Positions 45,182 through 55,984 of a stretch of DNA of 64,000 nt are shown one piece after another. This DNA is from Solanum dulcamara (lineage: Eukaryota > Streptophyta > Magnoliopsida > Solanales > Solanaceae), in the NCBI RefSeq assembly GCF_947179165.1, contig NC_077237.1:12428235-12492234 (forward strand). Direction: 5' to 3'. The notes beneath the pieces are model-generated. The model was not told the DNA's origin. It did not search any database and saw nothing but the letters and a program-made list of their open reading frames with translations. Every line of letters starts with the position of its first letter. The stretch's first letter is position 1. Made by a program: the position numbers and the translations under genes.

Positions 45182-46743
45182 ATGACTTTGATATGGGCAA
45201 CTCTAGTGGTTGCTCTATTTGTATATGCCTTGTATGAGTTGCTAAACATTCAGAAGAGAAAAAGGCTTCCTCCAGGTCCAACAGGGCTTCCCATTTTAGG
45301 ACATCTACATTTGTTAGGCAAAAATCCACACCAAGATTTACAAAAACTAGCAAAGAAACATGGTCCTATTATGTATGTGCGATTGGGACTAGTACCTACA
45401 ATCGTTGCCTCATCTGCTGATGCAGCCGAGAAGGTACTCAAGACATATGATCACATCTTTGCTAGTAAGCCACATCATGAGGCGTCTCAATATTTGGCTT
45501 ATGGCCAGAAGAATTTGGTATTTGCAAAGTATGGTGTGTATTGGCGCAACATTCGCAAATTGTGCACTGTGCACCTTTTGAGCAATCACAAGATCAATTC
45601 ATTTAAATCCATGAGAAAACAAGAAATTGAACTTCTGATTGAATCAATTAAATTGGACGCTCATGATCGCGTAGCTATTGATCTTAGTGCAAAGATTACG
45701 TCCTTGAATGCTAACTTGACTTGCTTAATGGTGTTTGGAAAGAAGTTCATGGATGAGGACTTGGACAAGAGGGGATTCAAAGCTGTTGTTCAAGATGTTG
45801 TGCATTTAGCAGCAACACCAAATCTTGGAGATTTTTTCCCCTTCCTTGGTGTTATTGATCTCCAGGGTATCACTCGCAAGCTCAAGGATCTTTCGAAGGT
45901 GTTTGATGAGTTTCTTGAGAGGATTATTGATGAACATGTCGAGAATCATGATCGGAAGCAAACCAAGGACTTTGTGGACACCATGATGGACTTAATGCAA
46001 TCTGGAGAAGCAGAATTTCAATTTGACTGTCAGCACATAAAAGCTATCCTCTTGGTATGTACTTTCATCCACGAGCCTTGAGAATGAAATGGTTTGTACT
46101 AATTAATTCCCCTGTTTCCTTTTCTATACAGGACATGCTTCTGGCTGCAATGGACACGACAGCATCATCAATAGAATGGATACTCACAGAACTTCTTAGA
46201 CACCCCCATGTGATGAAGAAACTCCAAAAGGAGTTGCAACAAGTGGTAGGCCTTGAAAGAATGGTAGAAGAATCCGACCTGGAGAACTTAAACTACTTAG
46301 ACATGGTTGTAAAAGAGGGCCTGAGGCTGCATCCTGTAGCGCCACTATTTTATCATGAGTCCATGGAAGATTGTGTAGTCGATGGTTTCCACATACAAAA
46401 GGAATCCCGAACAGTGATAAATTGTTATGCAGTTCATAGGGATCCAAATGTTTGGCCTGAGCCTGAGAAGTTTCTGCCTGAGAGATTTTTTGGGAGCAGT
46501 TTAGATTTTCGTGGACGCGACTTCCGATTCCTACCATTTGGATCTGGGAGAAGAAGCTGCCCTGGAATGCAGTTGGCAGTTACCATCGTCCGCCTTGTGG
46601 TGGCACAATTGGTGCATTTCTTCGAGTGGGAGCTTCCAAATGATATTCAGCCTTGTGATTTAGACATTGATGAGCAGTTTGGGATAGTAACATGTAGAGA
46701 AAAGCCTTTGCTGGTTATTCCTACTTATAGACTAAAGAAATGA
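45182..46743 (+). CDS. Cytochrome P450, CYP71 clan, CYP736A-like (intact, two exons)
   Basis: Exons are 45182-46054 and 46132-46743, with a 77-bp phase-0 intron (GTATGT...CTATACAG), giving 494 residues, normal for an A-type P450. In order: an N-terminal membrane anchor (residues 2-21), the proline hinge [12 protein letters not shown] (30-41), C-helix WRNIR (Trp121, Arg125), I-helix AAMDTT (296-301), ExxR in KEGLRLHP (Glu353, Arg356), PERF (407-410) and the heme loop [10 protein letters not shown] with ligand Cys434. It should be an ER-bound, reductase-dependent monooxygenase. The substrate cannot be told from sequence. The [17 protein letters not shown] and [10 protein letters not shown] blocks resemble CYP736A proteins, recalled without a search. 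The I-helix has Ala where most P450s have Gly (AGxDT); the Asp-Thr pair is kept. The ATG at 45182 was chosen because it opens the anchor and is shared by both pseudogenes; no ATG lies upstream in frame. Confidence 0.95.
46055..46131 (+). other. P450 intron
   Basis: 77 bp, phase 0, between Leu291 and Asp292, just ahead of the I-helix. This is the usual place of the single intron in A-type plant P450 genes. The same intron is kept in the pseudogene (21948-21866). Confidence 0.92.
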
Positions 46744-47950
46744 TGCAAATACAATGCAAATAGTAAGAGATAGACTATTATATCTAAACTTTACATTTTA
46801 TTACAAGCAACATTGAAAGTGTACTATATGATTTTATGATTGTTGTGTTCTTCCCCTGCTATTCTACAAATACTGCATTGACAGTACATCTATATACCGA
46901 ATTAAATTGGTATATTCCAAAAGTCTCATTGTATATACAATTGACCTCATCTTTCTTGTTTCCTTTTGAATGTGATTTAACATGTCAGGAGATAAGAGTT
47001 CTAAACTGAAGAACCATCACTATTAAAACCTAATTTTCCTATGTCGTGATAACATCTAACTAGTCCTACATCAAGCGAGTCATAACCCAATAAGCGAACA
47101 ATGGAATAAATAAAATGTCAATAACACAGTGGAATGCTTAACAACCTAAAAATTGGTAGTGTGAACTTAGTTTGCTCCTACCTCCAACTTTTGCCACAAC
47201 GTTTCTCCTGGTCTGTAGGCGTGGCCCCCGTGTCTTATCTCTCAAGAAGCCTCCAGTATTTCCGATTATCCCATGATTAGTTCAGGTTAGGTACTGTGGA
47301 AATGGGGCTCTCTCTCAACACACGACTAGGTGTACTTTCTTAGACTGCTTTGTCTTTGGAGTCACTGGGGCTCATGTACTTATTCGGTTAGATTTCAAGG
47401 TGAGATTGGGTCATATTCCTCAATACACAGACTGCGGGTAGCTTTGAAGGGTCATTATGATTGCTTCTAGTTGTAAAGACAGTATTCCTAGGGTGAAGCC
47501 TCTTTCAATTGCCCGGTCATATGACACTCCTCCATGGGCAAGGGTTCGAGACTCTTCGCAACATACCAGGGATGGTCTCTTCCATTTTCCCCTGATCACC
47601 ACAGAGGTACCTTCGTATTCAATTTCGCCACATGTCGTAGAACCAATTTTGCCCCATACAATTAGGGTGTATCTGCAATTAATCCTATACAAATATTTGA
47701 CTCTGTTAATGTTTACTTTTTCTTTACATAATAATTGAACAAACTATCCATTAAAGAAGAAAGGCTATGCCTCTCCCGAAATAGAATCACTGTAAGATCT
47801 ATCAGCATTAAACAAACTTAATTTTTCTGCATACATATGAGGGGATGAAAGAATAAAAATTGTAAGTATATAAAACATAATACATAAACGTGTTTTTTAA
47901 TTTTTCCAACTTTTGATGTCTACAAGTAGCCACTTAACTTATATAGAATT
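46744..47950. other. 3' flank of the intact P450 and intergenic DNA
   Basis: The first stretch should hold the 3' untranslated region and polyadenylation signals, but no canonical AATAAA is seen close to the stop. No further gene is supported. The frames at 47420-47738 overlap on both strands and look random. Confidence 0.5.
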
Positions 47951-48060
47951 GATCAAGTAGACACATATCCTACTTGACATTCTTCATGATGATTCCCGTC
48001 CTACACAACATCCTACATGGCATTTCACGTGTATTATGTCAGGTAGGATATCTATGTCTA
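47951..48060. mobile_element. Diverged copy of the short MITE at 43867
   Basis: TTGATCAAGTAGACACATATC near 47949-47969 and GATATCTATGTCTACACACA near 48048-48067 form imperfect inverted ends. The middle shares CGTGTATTATG with the copy at 43867-43977. Confidence 0.5.
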
Positions 48061-48087
48061 CACACATATCCTTCCATATATCCCAAA

Positions 48088-48280
48088 CACTACAAGAAAA
48101 AAGAATTAGCCACGAATAAAGTTTCGTAGCTAAACAATTAAAATTCCATGCTAATTTCATTTAGCTATGGATTAGCGATACATTATATGGAAACCCAATT
48201 AATTAGGAGCTATTTTGCGACGTATTAACTAGGAATTACTGATAAATTCTATAGCTAATTCCATGTTGTTTTTAGTAGTG
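48088..48280. mobile_element. CACTA (En/Spm)-type MITE
   Basis: 193 bp bounded by CACTACAAGAAAAAAG at the left and TTTTTAGTAGTG at the right, with the 3-bp duplication AAA on each side (48085-48087 and 48281-48283). The interior repeats TAGCTA/TTAGCCACGAAT words, as subterminal CACTA repeats do. There is no transposase. Confidence 0.88.
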
Positions 48281-48659
48281 AAATAAAAGTACCACCATGA
48301 ACTTCCGGTAGCACAATATTTATTTCTAAATTGCCAGTAAACAGCCGAAGTTAACAGAATCCAATTTAGTTGATGGCTTTTTTCAGTTGCAGCGACCACC
48401 ATTTGGAAAAGAACTAATTTCCTGTTTACTTTCATCTGTCCACTTTAAATTTTACACTATTCTGAAAAAATTATGATTAGTATGATTATTTTTTCACAAT
48501 ACTCATATTAATTAATGTTTAATCTAAGATCTTAAGAAATAATTTAGAAAATAAATAATTAATGGCTGAGGGTAGACCATGAAAAGAAGCAAAGAGCCTA
48601 CATTAGCATCAACGAGAAATTTCTGCAATCAAAGACCCACTTGCTTTGGTAGATTTATA

Positions 48660-48960
48660 GTACCAAGTTTGAATTTCAGACCGCAATTACGGTACAGATA
48701 TTTTTTCTTAAAATTGCGGCAATTATTTAGCGGCAATAACATAATTGTCGTTATATTATATTTAGCGACAATAATAAATATAAGTATTTATAATCAGTAT
48801 TCGGTATAAATGCCTTTAAGTTTTAGCAATTTTGGATGCAATGACATTAACTCAATTGCTGCTAAATATTTTTGCGGTAATAAATATTGTTGCTAAATTT
48901 TTTTGTAGTAATAAATGTTGTTCTAAATGTTTTTGCGGAAAAAAATATTGCCGCTAAAAG
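48660..48960. repeat. Subterminal-repeat-rich relic, possibly CACTA-related
   Basis: Multiple TTGCGGCAAT, TTTAGCGGCAATAA and GCCGCTAAA words in both orientations. The density resembles CACTA subterminal regions, but no CACTA ends were found. Confidence 0.4.
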
Positions 48961-49017
48961 AAAAATCTATTACCATTAAATATCTCGTTTGTGATATATA
49001 GAGAGAACATCATCAAG

Positions 49018-49125
49018 ATGGAGTCCTCAACGAACTCAAAGGCTAGATCAGAAAGTTCAGAACAATTCCTCAAAACTGCACTTTCCTTTGTTGATCTCTA
49101 TGACTTTGGTTTAGTTGCTGATTAA
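49018..49125 (+). CDS. Short unrecognised frame of 35 codons, running into a MITE
   Basis: An ATG at 49018 (context AAGATGG, good for plants) reads MESSTNSKARSESSEQFLKT, then a mixed hydrophobic end, and stops at 49125. The composition looks protein-like rather than random. The last ten or so codons fall in sequence that resembles the end of the MITE family at 15469 (TTTGG...TTAGTTGCTGATTAA). It may be the truncated first exon of a lost gene or chance. No function is proposed. Confidence 0.2.
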   Translation: MESSTNSKARSESSEQFLKTALSFVDLYDFGLVAD

Positions 49126-49295
49126 AGTTATATAAATATTAGTAATTTAGCTATTAATAATATATGACTTAGTTATGTATGATTTAGTTGTTTCATTTTT
49201 TATTTTACATAAGACAACACAAAAATTTTTATAGAACCTATACATGTATCAGTTATGTGTAAAAGAAAAATGTGAACCAAACATTCTACTCATTT
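49100..49295. mobile_element. Diverged MITE related to the one at 15469
   Basis: The left end resembles the left end at 15469 (TTTGGTT...GTTATATAAATATTAGTAAT) and the right end carries CATGTATCAGTTATGTGTAAA and AACCAAAC, its inverse. A target duplication could not be read. Confidence 0.45.
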
Positions 49296-49523
49296 TAGTC
49301 CAATTTAAATGAATTGTTGGCACTTTTCATGCTCCTAAATGAATCAGTGTTTCAAAGTTCAAGAATGTATTAATTTTTTTCTTTAGAATTACCCTTCATT
49401 TTAACACGATTTTCAATTATTTTTAAATCCCAAATAATGACTCTCTCTACTTTTAAGAAGAGTTTGTAAAGAATCAGAAGGATAATATCGACAAATTACT
49501 CTTTAATTAATGCTTCACATATC

Positions 49524-49645
49524 TTTCTTAAGGAATGTACCATACCCTAATAATTCATTTATATTGGACTAAACTGAGTATCAAAAATGATATTTTTTGT
49601 GTTGAAACAAAAGAAAAAAAATAGACATTAAAGACTACTTTGACG
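49524..49645. repeat. Diverged copy of P450 upstream sequence
   Basis: TTTCTTAAGG...TGGACTAAA...GAGTATCAA and GACATTAAAGACTACTTTGA occur here and, further apart, at 44090-44160 and 44689-44711, upstream of the intact P450. No P450 coding sequence follows here; Copia-3 does. Confidence 0.5.
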
Positions 49646-49732
49646 AGTAGACTGGTCACACCCACATAGGTCAATTGAATTCACGAGAGATTAAATATAT
49701 AATTATGTATTATATATATTAATAAATATTAA

Positions 49733-50084
49733 GGGAAAAGACATATCTATTTGAATGCAAAAGACACAACTATTTAAATAGTTGTATCCCTTTAGGCTTA
49801 TAAAAGGTTTCTGCTTGAAAAGAAACAAGACATCTTTTTATCACTAAAATCAGAAACAAAAAGTTCCTTTTTCCTTTTTCTTCACCAATTCTTGTAAAGT
49901 TTCAAGTGAAGATTCTCGTGAAGATTTCTTCTACGAAAAGCGTTTGAACTATTCTGTGACACGGTATGATTCATAGACTGTGATTCTTTGGTCTAGTTCG
50001 TGTCTATATACATGTGATTACAATATTAGACTAGTGAAACAAATTTAATGATCCTGCAAACATGTGTTTGATTAGATTCTTCAT
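49733..50084 (+). repeat. Copia-3 5' LTR (start approximate)
   Basis: The end (TTAGATTCTTCA) is fixed by the primer site that follows. A TATA box TATAAAAG lies at 49799-49806. There is no second LTR to align with, so the start is an estimate. Confidence 0.5.
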
Positions 50085-50085
50085 T

Positions 50086-50097
50086 GACATCAGAGCG
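50086..50097 (+). promoter_or_regulatory. Copia-3 primer binding site
   Basis: TGACATCAGAGC, two changes from the tRNA-Met-complementary TGGTATCAGAGC. Confidence 0.7.
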
Positions 50098-50939
50098 AGG
50101 TTTTTATTGTTTCATAGTTAGTTTTTCTTGAACATTGTCATGGTTGTTACTATTTTTTTTTAAAAAAATAATTCCGAAACAAGAGTAAGACCACATCAAT
50201 GGTGGCCGATGTAAAGAAAGTGCATTTTTTTCTTGTTTCTGTGACGAGTACCACAACACTGTTTGGTGGTAACTTTTTTAAAAAAAAAATCCACCACTTT
50301 AAGACTAGTCAAAATCTTTTCTTTCCAATTGTTTTCTGGAAAGTGATGATATAGGTAGGTTTGTTTTTCTTTCCTATTGTTTTCTGGAAAGTCCTTTAAT
50401 TTTTTTTTCTCATTGAGATTTTTTTAAAAAAGGGGAGAAAGACATTGGTATTTCCAAATATATTTCTCTTGTTTTTGAAAAAAAAAAATGGTGAAGGAAA
50501 CAGTTTCTTCACTTATTGGTTTTGGAAATATTTTTTTTATTACATATTATTTGTAATATTTGTTACCAGTGATAGGCTGCATATTCTTTAGTTAATATTT
50601 GTGAAAGTTTGGTTCATTCTTGCACCTATTTGTATTGGTTTATTAAGAAAATGGTTTTGATGAAAAGTTTTTCTTAACGAGGGAATCGATTAATCTTATA
50701 GTATATGTTTCATAATTTTGTCTCCATGTGGGTGTTGGGATGGTTGTTTTTTTAATTAAAAGCATTCAATTATCATAAACTTTGAGAATAGATTGCGATC
50801 AAGCTTTCTTCTCAAATCACATATAAGACTTCTTTTATACAAATTGTTGTATAATTCTTTTCACATGTGGTTGGTCTTAATCATTTTCTGTATGTATTAC
50901 AGAAAATCATGGTAATGATAAGGACACCCAGATGAGTTT

Positions 50940-52140
50940 CCACAAAGCAACAGAAGGATGGAGTGAAAACTTTAATTGACAAATTGGTTAATCTTTCGCC
51001 AAAATCCAATGTTCAAGATGATGATTTTACAAAATTTGTGAAACATATAATGAGAATTAACAAGTTAATTTAAGAAGTTGTATGGGCTGGGGGTTTATTA
51101 ACCATGGAGAAGAAACATATGGCTTTACGGTCTGCATTGCCTGATGTTTCTCAAAAAAACTTACTTAATAAATCTTGGCATAAGTTACATCTCAAAAAGT
51201 CAAGATCTTACAAGTCATTGGTCCAACATTTTATGGATAAATACATTGACTTGATAGTTAAGAAGACTGTGTGTCATTCTCATTGATTGCCTGTAAGATA
51301 TAAAGACTATGTGTAATTCTCATTGGTTGCCTGTAAGATATAAATTGTCTATGGACTTTGCATATAGATTTTATTTTATCTATTCATGTTCACAAAAAAA
51401 TATTACAATGATAATGTGTATTTAGTGTCTATAATGATTGTTTTTATGTGACATGAATTATATGAATTATATTATTGTGTTAATTATTATTATTATTGAG
51501 TGTTTCTATATATATATAATAGAAGTTATGTATATTTAATTTTTAATTATGTGATTTAAGATAAATTTTTCTTACATGATTGATTATGTTAGATTTATGA
51601 CATATTAGAATTCGGATGATAATTGGGAACTTAGTGAACTTTTGAATATGAACCTAATGTGAAATGAATATTGACATAGTTAATTATCTTAAGAACAATT
51701 ATGTATATGAATTTAAGCTATAATTTGTACATAGTTGTCTCACGTTACTTTATACTTGTTTAATCAGTATGTCAATTGCTGAAAAAAATATTATTGTCGA
51801 GCTTAACAAAGGTGATAAACTTAACAATGATAACTGTGAAATATGAAGTTATCATTGTTAAGAGCATGAAACTCTTAAAGCTCTAAATGTGTCTATGCTA
51901 CTTCCTGAAAATGGTAATACCCTCCAACATGTGAAAGTCTTAAATAACCTTAAAGTTAGTCAACAAGGAGAGAAAAATGATTCTGCTCCAAAGACTTATA
52001 AGAATATGGCTAAGCTTAAGTGTTATAACTATAAGAACAAGGAACACTTTGCTCGTGATTGTCCTGAGCCTAAAAAGGTACATGACCTTATGAAAAATGT
52101 ACATAGTGATGTAAATGTTTCTTGTTCTGCCTTTTTAACC
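50940..52140 (+). pseudogene. Copia-3 gag
   Basis: Remnants include FTKFVKHIMRINKLI near 51020-51070 and SALPDVSQKNLLNKSWHKL near 51125-51180. A 44-bp tandem duplication follows (51270-51343). A zinc knuckle CYNYKNKEHFARDC lies at about 52020-52061, with the second Cys replaced by Tyr. Only 60- and 84-codon pieces remain open. Confidence 0.7.
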
Positions 52141-52522
52141 TAGTTACTTCCTATGTGGATTGTAGACTCGGGAGCCACTGAACATATAGAAATGGAAAGA
52201 TATGCTTTCGTAGATTATCGATGAATCCCACGAGGATCCCAAATAGGTATATATAGGAAATAACTCTAGAGAGGAGGTTAAAGAGATTGGGACCTGCAAA
52301 CTTGAAATGCGTGGTGGCCGAACTTTGTTCCCACATGATGTGCTATTTCTCCCATCAATTCATCGCTATCTAGTCTCTGTCCGAATGTTTATTAAGTTAG
52401 AATTTAATTTATTTTTTCATGAATATGGTATGGATATGTATTTGGGCAAGATAAAATATGGAACTTGTTATTTTTATGATCGGTTCTTTGTATTGGACGT
52501 TTGTCAAAGTCCCAATAATAAT
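52141..52522 (+). pseudogene. Copia-3 protease region
   Basis: WIVDSGATEHI is readable at about 52156-52188, the aspartic protease site with DSG intact. The rest (GGRTLFPHDVLFLPSIHRYL and LVSVRMFIKLEF) fits the end of the protease domain. It is cut at 52522 by the solo LTR. Confidence 0.75.
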
Positions 52523-54749
52523 TGTCATGACCAAAAATTGGGTGTGATGACACTCGTCTTAACCCACCGAGACAAGTCAGCCTAAAACTCAACGGAACAT
52601 AAATGTGGAAGTAAATGAAATACAACAAGGTTTAACTTAATCAAAAATAGGTAACTAATCTCAAAATCCCCCAAGATTGGTTGTCACGTGTACAAGCAAC
52701 TCATACATTACCGAAGTACTAAAAAAATACAGTCAAAATATCTTTGTTTCTAGAATATGACTTAAAACATAATAAATGAGTAAGAGGTGTCCGCTAGATG
52801 AATACAACAACTACCTCAACACTCAAAATGATAGTCTCAGATGTGGTGGGAAACAGTAGGAGATCAAGCAGGTCCGGACTCACAACCTACACAAGTGCAG
52901 AAGCAAGGGGTGAGTACCAAACAACACGGTACTCAGCAAGTAGACAACTAAAACTAGGCAAAGCTCAATGGATTACAAGTTCTCTTGTCATCCCAACTGA
53001 ACCTCCTTAACTACAATCTGCATAAAACCAGCCCAACTCTACACTTTGTACAACAAGATAATACATTCCACAACTACTTATCAATACTCTCATCAAGTGA
53101 ATCATATCAGGTCAAGTTCAGCATATACAGAGCAATAAGGGGTAAACACGAATTCACAAATATAAAAAAGATGTGATGTAATGCAACAAAATGATACATG
53201 TCTGTCCTATCGATACATACCGCTAAATCACAGTCTAGAACAAGTGGGGAACATTTCTGTCCATGTAACTTGCCACGGAGTGTGTGGCCCGTCCCCTCAA
53301 TATATATATCCTACCACGAAGCATGTGGCCCATCCATTCAATATATATATCCTGCCACGGATCATGTGGCCCGACCCATTGTGTTTCATAATATCTTCCA
53401 CGGAGCGTATGGCCCGATCCCTTTGTTTTATATCATTTTCAGTCTCAGCACAGTATATCAGAACCAATGCAATCAATTCATGTTCATATAATTCACGATA
53501 ATAACATGATATCAACAATAATTTTTCACATCTCATATAAATATAATCATTTCATATGTCCAAAATAAGTCAATGATCTCATCACATTGATCACACCAAT
53601 ACACGTTATTAGATTTTCATTTTATACCTTTTATCTCTATTTTTAAGATCAATCATACAGTCAATAATCCAATCTAATTCTCATTACTCACCAACGCATA
53701 TAATAAGGAAATACTAGCATCTATAAGCTTAAACTGTGGTTTAGAAGTTGACTTGCATTGAATAATCAAGCAACCACTCTGGGACTTGAGCCTTCTCTTT
53801 TCGAACAGTATCCAAAACACAACAATCTAATATAATAAATAATCAAAATAATATTTCGAAACTAACAACACCTATATTACTATATGTCTAGCTTGGCCCC
53901 AAAGACTCACCCAAATCTATATTCACATTTTTAATCCTGATGCAACTTAATTTACCAAATCTCATATTTCTTAAATTCAAGCCTAGGGTTAATCCTCCAT
54001 TCCTCCATATAACTCTAATGATATTCATTTAATACAGTAAACCTAATATTTAATGTGATAATTAAAATAAATATAAAATCGAAATGAATTTGTTATAAAT
54101 AATGACAGCGCATGAAGCAAGTTGCATAGCATATCCATCCTATATTCCTATTAGTCCATGATTATGGTCATCAGTTCCTTGACCCATTTGGTCATATGAA
54201 TCAATCTTCCCTTCCAATTTAGTGTTTGAAAACTACTTAACACAAGAAAAAAAAGAAAAATCTACTTTATGCAAGTGTTGTGTTAAATATTTTTAATAGC
54301 ACAAAATCTAACCAATTCACATGTAATAATGACAATTGTGTAACATCAATTCTCCCTCACCCCAATATAGACAAAACCTTGGGAGTATATACCTTCAAAG
54401 TGACTAGCATGAAACTGCAAGAATCTCTTTCGAAGTTGCGGCATGCGTGTGAGAATAATGCTGCAACTTCTGTACGCCACTTGTTAGTAACCTTTTGATA
54501 TTATTCTATAACCTGTTAAACCCTTTCTATTTAAATTTAGCTTTGTACATGGGCCAAGTGATATAGGATATTAAATATGTTATCGACTTGGCCCATTAAT
54601 CACTAACTAAATTAATTATCTAAACTTACTCAACAATTAAAAGACCGTAGTTAAATAAATAGCCCAAAATTCCCATTTAAGATTTATGGAAAGGGTCCTT
54701 TATGAAAGATAGAGCACTAATTCTCAAAATGACCTAATGGGTCATTACA
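52523..54749 (-). mobile_element. Solo LTR D inside Copia-3, minus orientation
   Basis: Starts TGTCATGACCAAAAATTGGG and ends ATGGGTCATTACA, with a perfect 5-bp duplication ATAAT (52518-52522 and 54750-54754). It contains a tandem repeat (53265-53430) with CCACGGA/GTGTGGCCCG words; the overlapping frames there are by-products. No coding interior. Copia-3 text resumes right after it. Confidence 0.92.
53265..53430. repeat. Tandem repeat in solo LTR D
   Basis: Three to four units of about 47-55 bp with GCCACGGA...GTGGCCC and, in two units, ATATATATCC. It resembles in layout the repeat in the gypsy LTRs. Confidence 0.8.
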
Positions 54750-55900
54750 ATAATGATATTAGTTTTTTCTTATTTACGTCATCTAATTGTGAGAATGATG
54801 TAAATACATGGCATGTTAGGCTTATCCATATTGGTTAGCAAAGAATGAACCGCTTAGCTAAGGAAGGTCTGCTTGGCATAATAGATAAAATAAAATTGTC
54901 TACTTGTAAATCTTTCCTAGCCGGAAAAACTATAAGAAAACCATTTGAGAAAGGCACAAGAGATGATACTCCATTGTAATTAATTCATTATGACATCTGT
55001 GGTCCAATGAATGTAAGGGCAAGACATGGTGCTATTTACTTCATCACTTTTATTGATGATTTTACTCGATTTGATTATGTATAGCTGATTTCTCACAAAT
55101 CTGAAGCTTTAAGTTACTTCATTAAGTTTATGAACTTAGTTGAGAATCAATTAGATAGAAAAAAAAAAGCTCTAAGAACAGATCGAAGAAGAGAGTATTT
55201 GTCTGGTGAGTTTAAATGATTATGTGAAGAAAAAAGAATTCAAAGACAATTAACTACTCCTTATACTCCATAACAAAATGGTGTTGAGGAACGATGAAAT
55301 AGAACCTTGTTAGAAATAGTTAGGTCGATGATGGCGCAAGCAAAATTGCCAATCTCCTATTGGGGTGATGTTTTGTTCATTGCTGCATTTCTACTTAATT
55401 GTGTCCCTTCAAAATCACTTACAACTACGCCATATAAGTTATGGACTAAATGAAATTTTGATTTGAGCATTTTGAAATCTTGGGGTTGTGCTGCTTTTAT
55501 TCATAATCCTTCTTCTCAATATGGAAAATTAGGTCCAAGGAAAAGAAAATGTATCTTTATAAGATACTCTGAACAATCTAAGGTTTATGTGTTCATAGGT
55601 GAACAAAATAGTGGCACTTTAACTGAAATTGAATCACATGATGTTACATTCATAGAGAATGATTTTCCGAAGTATTGCGAGATAGATCAAGACTTATATC
55701 TTTATGAAACTACGAACCAGACCGTTTTCGCTGCCAAAGTTCAAATGGATTTGAGTGGGAGTTATTTTAATGATAATGGATCAGTTCTATTTCCACAGAT
55801 ACACCCTCTGAATCAAATCCTATTGATATTGCTGGTTTAAGCGGGAGTAACTTAGCAATTGATAAATCAATTTTTCACTCTCAACCTCAACGAACAAATC
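54750..55900 (+). pseudogene. Copia-3 GAG-pre-integrase and integrase
   Basis: GAG-pre-integrase text (TWHVRLIHI, MNRLAKEGLLG, FEKGTRDDTPL) at about 54800-54980 leads into the integrase core: HYDICGPMNVRARHGA, FITFIDDFTRFDYV and later a TPYTP...NGVEERNRT-like block near 55255-55310. The C-terminal block LKSWGCAAFIHNPSSQYGKL is at 55470-55530. Several stops (for example 54976-54978 and 55081-55083) break it. Confidence 0.82.
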
Positions 55901-55984
55901 ATCCACAAATTTCCCATCGTTGATTTGAGATCAAAGGAAAAGCATTTATAGTTACTCCAGATAATGAAGAGCCAAAAAATATAA

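Noticed and set aside
46196..46537. 113-codon minus-strand frame inside P450 exon 2
   Set aside because: It is the antisense image of a clear P450 coding exon. The same antisense frame appears at 17561-17842 over the pseudogene piece for the same reason.
47490..47560. Possible SINE or tRNA-like sequence with a box-B-like GGGTTCGAGACTC near 47541
   Set aside because: No matching box A at the proper distance, no cloverleaf, no 3' tail or target duplication could be found.
53181..53536. Three overlapping frames of 79-106 codons on both strands
   Set aside because: They lie in the tandem repeat of solo LTR D; openness in several frames shows lack of coding constraint.
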